Of a stretch of DNA of 56,460 bases, positions 17,038 through 24,777 are shown piece by piece. A model generated the notes under the pieces. The model was not told the origin of the DNA. It saw nothing but the letters and a program-made list of their open reading frames with translations, and ran no database searches. The position numbers and the translations under genes were made by a program. The stretch's first letter is position 1. Each line of letters begins with the position of its first letter. The stretch is from Propionibacteriaceae bacterium (GTDB lineage Bacteria; Actinomycetota; Actinomycetes; Propionibacteriales; Propionibacteriaceae). Where the stretch lies: assembly GCA_030529455.1 (NCBI GenBank), contig JAUMWV010000005.1:1-56460 (forward strand), in the 5' to 3' direction.

Positions 17038-18215
17038 CCTTGGCGCACCCGGGGGCACAGCCGGGCGGCCTGGCACCGGGCCGCCCCGCCGGACATCCCG
17101 GTGGTCACCCCAAGGGCCATCCCAAAGGGGCGATGCACTCGAACCTCGACTTCGACAAGGCCCCCTTCATCGCGATCTGGGAAACCACCCAAGCATGTGA
17201 CCTGGCCTGCAAGCACTGCCGGGCGGAGGCCCAGCCGCTGCGCAACCCCTTCGAGCTGAGTACCGGGGAGGCCAAGGCCTTACTGACCCGGCTGCGGGAG
17301 TTCGGCCGGATCATCTTCGTCTTCTCCGGCGGAGACTGCCTCAAACGCCCCGACATCGTCGATCTGGTGCGCCACGGCGCCGATCTCGGGCTCAGGATGG
17401 CGATCACCCCCGGAACGACCCCGCTGTGTTCCAAAGAGATGATGATCCAGCTCCGGGACGCCGGCCTGACCCGCCTGGCGATCTCTCTTGACGGGTCGAC
17501 CCCGGAGCTCCACGACGAGTTCAGGCAAGTGCAGGGCTCCTACGACAATGGCCTGCGGATTTTGCGCGAGGCCCAGGAAATCGGCCTCACCACCCAGGTC
17601 AATACCGTGGTGCGCAAAGCGAACCTGGACGACATGGACGCCATGTGCGAGCTGATGGGCAAGCTGGGCATCGTGTTCTGGGAGGTCTTCTTCCTGGTTC
17701 CGATGGGCCGGGCGAAAAAAGAGGATGTGGCTAGCGCCGACGGGTTCGAGGAGGTCTTCCACAAGCTGTACGACCTGACCAAGACCGCGCCGTTCGACAT
17801 CAAGGCCACGGCGGCGCCCCAGTATTCCCGCGTGGTGCTGGAACGCAAGAAGGCCGAACGCGAGAGCATGGACGTGTTGACCAGCGGTATGCACTACTCG
17901 CAGGCCGACGGCATCGGGCGCGCCCGCAACGTCAACGACGGCGACGGCTTCGTGTTCATCAGCCACATCGGCGACATCTACCCGTCGGGTTTCCTGCCGG
18001 TGAAGGCGGGCAACGTACGCACCGATGACATCATCGAGGTCTACCGCAACTCCCCGCTGTTTCGCACCCTGCGCGACCGCAGCCAGCTCAAGGGCAAGTG
18101 CGGGGTGTGCTCCTACCGGTCGCTGTGCGGCGGTTCCCGGGCGCGGGCCTTCGCGATGACCGGGGACTACCTGGCCGCCGAACCCTTCTGCGCCCACGAA
18201 CCGGCCAGGCACTGA
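17028..18215 (+). CDS. Radical SAM/SPASM protein next to hemQ (AhbD-like)
   Basis: The radical SAM cluster motif CDLACKHC (CxxxCxxC) follows WETTQA at about residues 52-64, then VFSGGDCLKRPD (GGE-like) and a C-terminal SPASM/twitch cysteine set CGVCSYRSLC with a later Cys in EPFCAHEP. This architecture is that of AhbD, which decarboxylates Fe-coproporphyrin III to heme anaerobically, and of related radical SAM proteins of actinobacteria and bacilli whose substrates are unsettled. Being directly behind hemQ, it is a candidate oxygen-independent partner of that step (inference). The start is uncertain: GTG 17028 includes a His-Gly-Pro repeat (GHPGGHPKGHPKG); ATG 17133, after AAAGGGG, omits it. 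Product is 395 or 360 residues. Confidence 0.85.
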   Translation: MALALAHPGAQPGGLAPGRPAGHPGGHPKGHPKGAMHSNLDFDKAPFIAIWETTQACDLACKHCRAEAQPLRNPFELSTGEAKALLTRLREFGRIIFVFSGGDCLKRPDIVDLVRHGADLGLRMAITPGTTPLCSKEMMIQLRDAGLTRLAISLDGSTPELHDEFRQVQGSYDNGLRILREAQEIGLTTQVNTVVRKANLDDMDAMCELMGKLGIVFWEVFFLVPMGRAKKEDVASADGFEEVFHKLYDLTKTAPFDIKATAAPQYSRVVLERKKAERESMDVLTSGMHYSQADGIGRARNVNDGDGFVFISHIGDIYPSGFLPVKAGNVRTDDIIEVYRNSPLFRTLRDRSQLKGKCGVCSYRSLCGGSRARAFAMTGDYLAAEPFCAHEPARH

Positions 18216-18296
18216 CTGGCTCCGCCCGGCGGGGTACCCGGCCCGAATGTGACACCAGGTCAACGCTTCAGCGGGACCAGGACGTCATACTGAGGG

Positions 18297-18305
18297 AAGG
18301 AGGTG
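18297..18305 (+). promoter_or_regulatory. Near-perfect Shine-Dalgarno for the ECF sigma gene
   Basis: AAGGAGGTG at 18297-18305 is close to a full complement of the 16S 3' end and sits 4 bases before the GTG at 18310. It is much stronger than the ribosome-binding sites of most neighbours and fixes the start. Confidence 0.75.
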
Positions 18306-18309
18306 AACG

Positions 18310-18798
18310 GTGTCCAGCGAACGGCTCGGCTTTGAGTCCTTCGTCGCGTCCCGCGGGCCGGTGCTGTGGCAGGCGGCCTGGTTCCTCACCTGCGACGCGC
18401 ACAAGGCCGAGGACCTCGTGCAAAGCGCCTTGGCCCGGGTGTACGGCCGCTACCTCAGCGTCGGCAGCGACCAGCAGTTCGAGGCCTACGTGCGCCAGGC
18501 GATGTACCGGGAGTTCTGTTCCTGGTGGCGCCGCCGCTGGAACGGTGAGCGCCCCACCCACCAGCTCCCGGAGACCGCGGTCCAGGAGGACCCCAGCAAC
18601 ATCGACCTGGCTAGGGCCCTCGAGCTGTTGCCGAGGATACAGCGGGCGGTGCTCGTGCTGCGCTACTTCGAGGACCGCAGCGTGGAGGAGACCGCGGCGC
18701 TGCTGGGGGTGAGCCCGGGCACCGTCAAAACCCACACCTCCAGGGGACTGGCCGCGCTACGCCGGTCCCGGCTCCTTGAGGAAGGGGAGACGGCATGA
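18310..18798 (+). CDS. ECF RNA polymerase sigma factor, SigE/SigM-like subfamily of actinobacteria
   Basis: A 162-residue two-domain sigma factor. Region 2 spans about residues 15-80 (LWQAAWFLTCDAHKAEDLVQSALARVY) and region 4 about 100-155, with the helix-turn-helix in FEDRSVEETAALLGVSPGTV and KTHTSRGLAALR. It directs RNA polymerase to extracytoplasmic-function promoters. GTG 18310 is fixed by a strong Shine-Dalgarno. Its stop overlaps the start of the membrane protein that follows (ATGA), the standard place for a cognate anti-sigma factor. Its regulon is unknown; a heme or respiratory link is only suggested by position. Confidence 0.92.
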   Translation: MSSERLGFESFVASRGPVLWQAAWFLTCDAHKAEDLVQSALARVYGRYLSVGSDQQFEAYVRQAMYREFCSWWRRRWNGERPTHQLPETAVQEDPSNIDLARALELLPRIQRAVLVLRYFEDRSVEETAALLGVSPGTVKTHTSRGLAALRRSRLLEEGETA

Positions 18799-19766
18799 CT
18801 CGCCTTGGTGACCGTTTCGCACGGCAGGCCCCGGCACCGCCAGACCCAGCAGGCTGGGCGCTGCGGGCCCGCACCCGGTACCGACGACGGAACCTGGTAG
18901 GCCTGGCCGTCGCGGTCCTCGTCCTGGGGATTCCTGCCGGGTGGGTGCTGATGCGCGATCCGGGAGTGGGCGGCCAGCCGGTCGCGTCCTCGGCGCCGGT
19001 GCCCCCGGCGCCCGACCGGGTGGAACTGTGCGCCCCCTACCAAGACACCAAGCGGTCCGGGGACCCGGCGCTATGGCTGAAAGTCAACGAGCTGCCCCGC
19101 GGCGCGGTTCGCGTCTGGCTGTGCGACGACCGGGTGCTGCCCAACCCGACCCAGCTGATGCCCAGCGTGCCGCTGACCGACCCGGACGCGGTGCAGCGAG
19201 CCATCCGGGCCTACAACGCCTTGCCGAGGGAAGAAGCAGAGGTCTGCACCAGCGACTTCGGCACGAGCTACTACGCCGTCTACGAGTACCCCAACGGGGT
19301 CCGCATCCCCGTGAAGGGGATTCTCTACGGGTGTCGCACGGCCAGCACGGGACCGGACACCGACCGGCACCATCGGGCGGGCAGCAAACGGCTACTCGAC
19401 GAGCTGTTCGCGCTCTGGCCGAAGGGCAGCGTCCCGGCCGCCGGGTGCCCCACCGCCACGGTGGAGCCCGCCGGTCGCGACCGCCTCACCCTAGCCGCTG
19501 CCTGCCTGCCCGGGCAGGACCGGCGCAAGGACGCGACGGCGCTGTCTGCCGATGCGCTGGAGGCGCTGCGGAAGCTGACCCCGCAGCCAGACGAAGCCCG
19601 CTTCGGCCCGCCGGTCCTGAAGATCGCGCTGATCGACGAGGCGAACAACGTGACCCTCTGGGACTATGACGGGGCCCGGCTGCGCGACGGCCAGGGGCTC
19701 CTGGCCTCCCCGGGAGAGGGCCTCGTTCGTGAGCTGGCGGACGCGGAGCAACTGCTGACGGCCTAG
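18795..19766 (+). CDS. Single-pass membrane protein, putative regulator of the preceding sigma factor
   Basis: ATG 18795 overlaps the sigma stop, so translation is coupled. The 323-residue product has a short basic cytoplasmic start, one membrane helix at about residues 34-54 (LVGLAVAVLVLGIPAGWVLM) and a large outside domain with about six cysteines (for example VELCAPYQDT, VWLCDDR, AEVCTSDF). The cytoplasmic part is only ~33 residues and lacks the His-Cys-Cys zinc motif of ZAS anti-sigma factors. Partnership with the sigma factor rests on gene order alone. The outside domain was not recognised. Confidence 0.75.
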   Translation: MTRLGDRFARQAPAPPDPAGWALRARTRYRRRNLVGLAVAVLVLGIPAGWVLMRDPGVGGQPVASSAPVPPAPDRVELCAPYQDTKRSGDPALWLKVNELPRGAVRVWLCDDRVLPNPTQLMPSVPLTDPDAVQRAIRAYNALPREEAEVCTSDFGTSYYAVYEYPNGVRIPVKGILYGCRTASTGPDTDRHHRAGSKRLLDELFALWPKGSVPAAGCPTATVEPAGRDRLTLAAACLPGQDRRKDATALSADALEALRKLTPQPDEARFGPPVLKIALIDEANNVTLWDYDGARLRDGQGLLASPGEGLVRELADAEQLLTA

Positions 19767-19788
19767 CCGGAACGGGGGAGGGGGCGTC

Positions 19789-20949
19789 TTAGCTGGCGAA
19801 GGCCTGCCCCCACTTGAGCGTCCCCCCGGTGTGCAGCAGCCCACGCAGGTACAGCCTGCCACCGGCCCAGACCGCGAAGACGGTGAAGAGGAGGTTCGCG
19901 GCCAGGGCAAGTAGCGCCTCCCACCAGGCGGCGCTGCCCGCCACCAGGCGCATCGGCATCAGCACGCTCGATAGGATCGGGATAAAGCTCAGCACGGTCT
20001 TGAGCCCCGCGGGGGCGACGAAGGCGGCTACGTATCCGGCCATGAGCACCAGGTTCAGCGGCAGCGAGGTCTGCTGGATGTCCTCGTAGCGGGTGGCCAT
20101 GGCGCCGGAGGCGGCCCACAGGCAGGAGAGGGCCAGGAAGCCGGTGACGAAGAAGGCCAGGAACCAGCCGCCGCTGGTCAGGAACGTCGGCAGCAGGGCG
20201 GCATAGCTGGTGAAGGAGCCCCCGACGGCGATGGTGCCCAGATATAGCGCGACCTGGGCCAGGGCGAGCGCGGAGTTACCGAGGATCTTGCCGAGCAGCA
20301 GCTGGGCTGGGGGCACCGCGGCGCTGAGGATCTCCACGACCCGGGACTCCTTTTCTTTGACCACACTGGCAGCGATCTGCAGCCCGAAGATCAGGGCGGT
20401 CGTGAAGAACGTCACCGCGAACATGATCCCGATGATGAAGGCCACGAGCCAGCCCGTGCCGTTGCTCTCCGACGTGTTAACGAGCTTGAGGGGGTCCCGG
20501 TGAAGCAGGGAGGCGGGTTCGACGCCGTGCGCGGAGGCCGCGTCGATCATCGAGGTGAGCGTGATCGCCTGATCGATGAGCGCGATCCAGCGCCCGCTGA
20601 AGGAGTCGGCTTCCTCGACGATGGCCTCCCAGCGGCCAGGCCACCTCAGGAGCGCGATGTCGTAGTCGCCGTCGGCCACTCCGGTCCGGGCGGCCTCGGG
20701 GGTGGAAACCTCGACGATCTTCCAGGGGGTCTGGTTGGCGTCGTTGACCCGCTGGACGACGGCGTTGGCCTGCGGGCCGACGACTGCGACGCTCACCTGC
20801 GGCGGGCTGGCGCCGCGGATCACCATGAAGACCATGCCCGCGATGAGGAGGGCGAGCGTTACCAGGGTCGAAGCGATGAAGGTGCGGTCGGTCAGCTTCG
20901 TCACGATCTCGTGGCGAGCGATGATGGCCCATTGGTTGCGGCGGTTCAT
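19789..20949 (-). CDS. ABC transporter permease, NatB-like (ABC-2 family)
   Basis: ATG 20949 overlaps the stop of the ATPase gene (ATGA). The 386-residue protein has one N-terminal membrane helix (about 24-46), a ~140-residue outside domain, and five or six hydrophobic helices in the second half, the layout of NatB/YhaP-type ABC-2 exporters. Conserved-type segments include VAFIIGIMFAVTFFTTALIF, EKESRVVEILSAAVPPAQLLLGK and LPLNLVLMAGYVAAF. With the ATPase it forms an exporter for an unknown substrate, possibly Na+ or a drug. Sits downstream of a two-component system on the same strand. Confidence 0.88.
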   Translation of the reverse strand: MNRRNQWAIIARHEIVTKLTDRTFIASTLVTLALLIAGMVFMVIRGASPPQVSVAVVGPQANAVVQRVNDANQTPWKIVEVSTPEAARTGVADGDYDIALLRWPGRWEAIVEEADSFSGRWIALIDQAITLTSMIDAASAHGVEPASLLHRDPLKLVNTSESNGTGWLVAFIIGIMFAVTFFTTALIFGLQIAASVVKEKESRVVEILSAAVPPAQLLLGKILGNSALALAQVALYLGTIAVGGSFTSYAALLPTFLTSGGWFLAFFVTGFLALSCLWAASGAMATRYEDIQQTSLPLNLVLMAGYVAAFVAPAGLKTVLSFIPILSSVLMPMRLVAGSAAWWEALLALAANLLFTVFAVWAGGRLYLRGLLHTGGTLKWGQAFAS

Positions 20950-21836
20950 GCGGTGACTCCTCGGTAGACTTCGCTCAGGGTAGGCACGACCGGCCCGAAC
21001 GACCGGACGCGGCCGCGGCGCAGCGCCTCGGCCAGGACGTCCTGGTCGGCGCCGGGGTGGGCCAGCACGAAGGACGCTTCGTTGCCGTGCACGTCGGCCT
21101 CGGTGACCTGGCTGAGGTCTCGCAGCCAGCCCAGATCGGTGTCGGTGCACAGGTGGTGACGGCTGATCGCGGAGGCGACTAGCTCCTCGACCGAACCGTC
21201 GGCGATCACGCGCCCGCTGGAGAGCACGACCACGTGGTCGGCGAGGTGCTCCACCAGGTCGAGCTGGTGCGAGCTGAACAGCACCGGCACGTCGCGGGCC
21301 ACGTACTCGGAGAGGATGGCGAACATCTCGTCGACGGCTTTCGGGTCCAGCCCCGAGAACGGTTCGTCGAGGACGAGTCCGATCGGGTCGGCGAGGACGG
21401 CGGCGGCGATCTGTACCCGCTGCTGATTGCCCAGCGAGAGCGACTCCAGTTTGTCCTTGGCTCTCGGGTGCAGGCCGAAGCGCTCCAGCAGGGCAGCGGC
21501 GGTGGTGCGGGCGTCAACGGCGGACATGCCGTGCAGTTCCCCGAGGAAGACCAGCTGGGTGAGCACGCTCTGCTTCGGGAACAGGCCGCGTTCCTCCGGC
21601 ATGTAGCCGAAGGACGCACGGACCTCTCGGGTGATCGGTTCACCGTTCCACAGGACCTCTCCCGAGGTGGGGGCGAGGACCCCGAGGATCATCCTCATGG
21701 TGGTGGTCTTGCCCGCGCCATTGCCGCCGACGAAGCCGGTCACGACGCCGGGCCGGACCGTGAAGGATACGTCGTCGACCGCGACGAGGTCGCCGAACTT
21801 GCGCACCAGGTGTCTGATCTCCAGCATGACGATCAC
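20946..21836 (-). CDS. ABC transporter ATP-binding protein, NatA-like
   Basis: A 296-residue ATPase with Walker A GGNGAGKTTTM near residue 37, a signature motif SLGNQQRV near 138, Walker B LVLDEPFSGLD near 158 and the H-loop in FSSHQLDLVEHL. The C-terminal ~70 residues are an extra domain, as in NatA/YhaQ exporters. GTG 21836 is the longest start; ATG 21827 (MLEIRHLVRKFGD) better fits the family. The stop is coupled to the permease start. The operon is likely driven by its own promoter after a hairpin region at 21897-21939. Confidence 0.92.
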   Translation of the reverse strand: MIVMLEIRHLVRKFGDLVAVDDVSFTVRPGVVTGFVGGNGAGKTTTMRMILGVLAPTSGEVLWNGEPITREVRASFGYMPEERGLFPKQSVLTQLVFLGELHGMSAVDARTTAAALLERFGLHPRAKDKLESLSLGNQQRVQIAAAVLADPIGLVLDEPFSGLDPKAVDEMFAILSEYVARDVPVLFSSHQLDLVEHLADHVVVLSSGRVIADGSVEELVASAISRHHLCTDTDLGWLRDLSQVTEADVHGNEASFVLAHPGADQDVLAEALRRGRVRSFGPVVPTLSEVYRGVTA

Positions 21837-21896
21837 ACTAGCCAGCGAGGCCTTCTTGAGTCATCGGCGGCGAGAATGAAAGATGGTGGCCGCGGC

Positions 21897-21939
21897 TCAT
21901 CCGAAAGGATGAACCGGGCTGCGGCGTTCCGCCGGAACG
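21897..21939 (-). terminator. Tandem hairpins downstream of the response regulator
   Basis: Two small inverted repeats lie in the 119-base gap after the response-regulator stop: TCATCC-GAAA-GGATGA (21897-21912, a GNRA-type loop) and CGTTCC-GCC-GGAACG (21925-21939). No clean T run follows on the minus strand, so termination or attenuation is tentative. Confidence 0.35.
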
Positions 21940-21955
21940 GGCCCAGGCTGGCGGG

Positions 21956-22594
21956 CTATGACCGGGGCTGGATCAGACCGGACTCGTAGGCGGCGATGAC
22001 CGCCTGCACCCGGTCCCTGACGCCGAGCTTGGTCAGCAGGTTTGACACGTGGGTCTTGACCGTGGCCTCGCTGAGGAAGAGGTCGGCCGCGATCTCGCTA
22101 TTGGACCGACCGTGCGCCAGCCTGGTCCAAACCTCGATCTCCCGGGCCGTGAGCCCAGACGGCATCGGGCGGGGACGCCGCTGCCGGGCGCGCGCCTCGA
22201 TCACCCGGCGGGTCACCTCGGGGGCGAGCAGAGCGTGTCCCTCGGCGACGGCACGAATCCCGGCGACCAGCTGGTCCGGCTGGGCGTTCTTCAACAGGAA
22301 ACCCGCGGCCCCGGCGCTGAGCGCGTCGAACAGGTAGTCATCGGAGTCGAAGGTCGTGAGGATGATGATCCCGGCCGGATGATCGGCCAGCTGGGCGGTC
22401 GCGGCGATCCCGTCCATGCCGGGCATTCGGACGTCCATCAGCACCACGTCCGGTCCGAGCCGTCGCGTGGCCTCGACGGCCTCAGCGCCGTCGGAAGCCT
22501 GCCCGACCACCTCGATATCGTCCTCGGCGGACAGCATCAGCGCAAACGCCTGGCGGACGAGGGCCTGATCGTCGGCGAGCAGCACCCGGATCAT
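21956..22594 (-). CDS. NarL/LuxR-family response regulator
   Basis: A 212-residue regulator with a receiver domain (acidic pair in VLLADDQALVRQ near residue 9, phosphoacceptor Asp in VVLMDVRMPGMDG near 54, Lys in FLLKNAQPDQL near 104) and a LuxR helix-turn-helix domain (LTAREIEVWTRLAHGRSNSE, then ATVKTHVSNLLTKLGV). It binds DNA as a dimer when phosphorylated. ATG 22594 overlaps the histidine kinase stop. The nearest downstream operon, the NatAB-like exporter, is a plausible target (inference from gene order). Confidence 0.95.
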   Translation of the reverse strand: MIRVLLADDQALVRQAFALMLSAEDDIEVVGQASDGAEAVEATRRLGPDVVLMDVRMPGMDGIAATAQLADHPAGIIILTTFDSDDYLFDALSAGAAGFLLKNAQPDQLVAGIRAVAEGHALLAPEVTRRVIEARARQRRPRPMPSGLTAREIEVWTRLAHGRSNSEIAADLFLSEATVKTHVSNLLTKLGVRDRVQAVIAAYESGLIQPRS

Positions 22595-23868
22595 CGGCTC
22601 ACCCCCCAGGGCAGCGTCACGCGTACGCGGAAACCCCCGTGAGGCCTTGGCCCGATCTCGGAGTCCCCGCCCACCGCCGCGACCCGCTCCCGGATGCCCT
22701 GGAGACCCAACCCGCTGCCCCGGCGGCCCGGGATGGGGCGGCCCGCATCGGTGACCTCCAGCTCAGCCCGCCCCGGGGTCAGGCGCAGGGCGACCTTGGC
22801 CGACCGGGCGGTGGAGTGCTTCCGCGCGTTCGACAAGGCCTCTTGCGTGATCCGGTACAGCGAGGCCGACACCGCGGTCGGCAGCTGGTCCAGCTGCCGC
22901 TGCTCGTCGACCAGGACATAGTCCACCGCCATGCCCGAGGCGGACGAATCCGCGAACAGCCGCTCGTAGGCCCGCGCGTCGGGGATGGGAGAGCGGTCCT
23001 CCTCCGGTGAGTCGCGCAGCGTGACCAGGATCGAGCGCATCTCGGCGACCGCGTCCCGGGAGGCGCGTTCAATGATCTCCAGCGATTCGCTGGCGGCCTC
23101 GGGCCGTTTCAGCAGGACGCGCCGCGCCGCGGCGGCCTGCACCCCGATCAGTGAGATGTAGTGGGCGACCAGGTCGTGCAGTTCGCGGGAGAGCCGGACG
23201 CGGTCGGCGAGCACCGCCTGCCCGGCGAGCTGGGTGGCCTGGTGCCGCAGCTGCCCGGCCTGCTCGGCGACGAGAGCGTCCGCCCTGGCCTTGTGCCAGA
23301 GTGCCTGGCCGCCCACGATCGCCCCCACGAAATAGACCAGATTGACCACGCTGGCCCACAGCACACTGGCCACGAACGGGCTGACCAGGCCGGAAACCGG
23401 TTCGCGAGTCAGCGTGGTGAAGGAGTTGTGGGCCACGAACTGCCAGACCAGCCACCCCGTCATGATCGCCAGCACGAAACCGGTCCACAGCACCAGGTCG
23501 GTGCGCCGCTGGGACCAGGCGAAGGCGCTCAGCAGAGCCAGGAAATACAGGATCTGGCTGCCCAGCGTTATCACGACTTCAGGAAGGAACAGACCCACCA
23601 GCAGGAAGTGGAGCCCGGTCAGGGCAACCATGATCGCGGTCGGGAACCGGCGGCGCAGCACGAGGAGTGCCCCGGCGCTGCCGATCACCAGGTACTGCAG
23701 CCAGCGGGGGTGGCTGGGTGGCGAGGTGCCGCCGACGGCCCGGATCGCCTCCACGCCGAACAGTGACAGCGCCGTGAGCGCGGCAGCGAGGGCGGCATCG
23801 AAGCGCCACCATCCCTCAGCGGGGCGTGGGCGAACCCAGGACCCGTCTATGCCGAAGTAGGATCGCAC
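22591..23868 (-). CDS. DesK/NarX-type sensor histidine kinase
   Basis: A ~425-residue kinase starting at GTG 23868 (VRSYFGIDGSWV). Several membrane helices fill residues ~28-180, with no large outside sensor domain. The HisKA_3 phosphoacceptor is in LSRELHDLVAHYISLIG near residue 235, and the ATP-binding domain has ALSNARKHSTA (N box) and GSGLGLQGIRERVAAVGG (G box). It phosphorylates the response regulator encoded just after it (ATGA overlap). The start codon lies only 18 bp from the divergent serine hydrolase start, so one or both may begin further in or be leaderless. Confidence 0.92.
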   Translation of the reverse strand: MRSYFGIDGSWVRPRPAEGWWRFDAALAAALTALSLFGVEAIRAVGGTSPPSHPRWLQYLVIGSAGALLVLRRRFPTAIMVALTGLHFLLVGLFLPEVVITLGSQILYFLALLSAFAWSQRRTDLVLWTGFVLAIMTGWLVWQFVAHNSFTTLTREPVSGLVSPFVASVLWASVVNLVYFVGAIVGGQALWHKARADALVAEQAGQLRHQATQLAGQAVLADRVRLSRELHDLVAHYISLIGVQAAAARRVLLKRPEAASESLEIIERASRDAVAEMRSILVTLRDSPEEDRSPIPDARAYERLFADSSASGMAVDYVLVDEQRQLDQLPTAVSASLYRITQEALSNARKHSTARSAKVALRLTPGRAELEVTDAGRPIPGRRGSGLGLQGIRERVAAVGGDSEIGPRPHGGFRVRVTLPWGVSR

Positions 23869-23886
23869 GGGCGTTAGCCTAGTCCT

Positions 23887-24777
23887 ATGCGTCGACTGTC
23901 CTGGGTTGTGGTTCTGCCAGTGCTGGGTTGTGCCGCGCTGTCTCCGGGAGCTGTGGCGGGCACGGGGGCCACCGCGGCGGCTATCGATGCCTCGCCATCC
24001 ATCGGGGCGGCCAGCCTGAGCGAGAGCCCGGTTCCGGCCCAGGGACGGGACGCCAAGCCCGCCTCGGACGGGATCTCCCCCGCGCGGTACACGCTTGCCC
24101 AGCACCCTGATCTCACCAGCGGACGTAGCGCTATCGCGTTCGCCCCGCTGTCTCACCCGGACAAGATCGTCGTGCTCGGCAGCGTGCCATCCAGCAAGGC
24201 GTGGTCCACGTCGAAGGTGCTCGTGGTCTGCGCCTACCTGAAGGAGGTCGCGGGAGGAGACCCTGGACGGCTCACGCAGCGGCAGGAGAAACTCATCAAC
24301 AAGGCGCTCTCGGCGTCCGACCTGGATGCGCTCCTCACCTTGCGCAGCGAAATCAAGGGCGGATCGGGGGCTCCGATGACCCAGATCCTGCGCAGCATCG
24401 GAGACACCGAAACCGTGGCCCCGGACCGGCGAGAGGGCTCCATGACATGGACGGCGGCCCAGCAGGTCAGGTTCATGGCCGCGCTGCACCACGGCAAGGT
24501 CGTCTCCCCGGTAGTGAGCAAGTACGTGCTCGAGCGGATGCGGCCGGTGCCGTCCCAGGCGTGGGGGCTGGGCACCGTCGGCGCGTCCGCATACAAGGGT
24601 GGATGGCTGACCAGGGAGTCCGAGACGCGGCAGATGGGCATCGTCGACGGCTACGCGGTCGCGATCATCACGAACGGGGTAGGCCCGGCCGAGCTCCAGT
24701 CCGACGGCGACTGGGCGCACGTGAGCCAGCTGGACAAACTCGCGGGGCTGCTCCGCGAAGCCATCAAGCAGGGCTAG
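23887..24777 (+). CDS. Exported serine hydrolase of the class A beta-lactamase/PBP fold
   Basis: ATG 23887 opens a signal peptide (MRRLSWVVVLPVLGCAALS); the VLGC would serve as a lipobox, so a lipoprotein is possible. About 296 residues. The SxxK nucleophile motif is probably STSK (near residue 110, in AWSTSKVLVVCAYL) and KGGW near 238 stands where KTG is found. An S-x-N triad motif is not clear. Members act on peptidoglycan or are inactive in beta-lactam hydrolysis; resistance should not be assumed. Divergent from the histidine kinase and convergent with the amidase, overlapping it by 14 bp. Confidence 0.8.
   Translation: MRRLSWVVVLPVLGCAALSPGAVAGTGATAAAIDASPSIGAASLSESPVPAQGRDAKPASDGISPARYTLAQHPDLTSGRSAIAFAPLSHPDKIVVLGSVPSSKAWSTSKVLVVCAYLKEVAGGDPGRLTQRQEKLINKALSASDLDALLTLRSEIKGGSGAPMTQILRSIGDTETVAPDRREGSMTWTAAQQVRFMAALHHGKVVSPVVSKYVLERMRPVPSQAWGLGTVGASAYKGGWLTRESETRQMGIVDGYAVAIITNGVGPAELQSDGDWAHVSQLDKLAGLLREAIKQG

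Noticed and set aside
17088-17132. Tandem DNA repeat or CRISPR-like array in the radical SAM leader
   Set aside because: The repetition is at protein level (His-Pro-Gly/Lys); the DNA copies differ and are too short.
18216-18309. ECF autoregulatory promoter before the sigma gene
   Set aside because: CGTC-like -10 element is visible near 18281-18289 but no matching -35 with suitable spacing.
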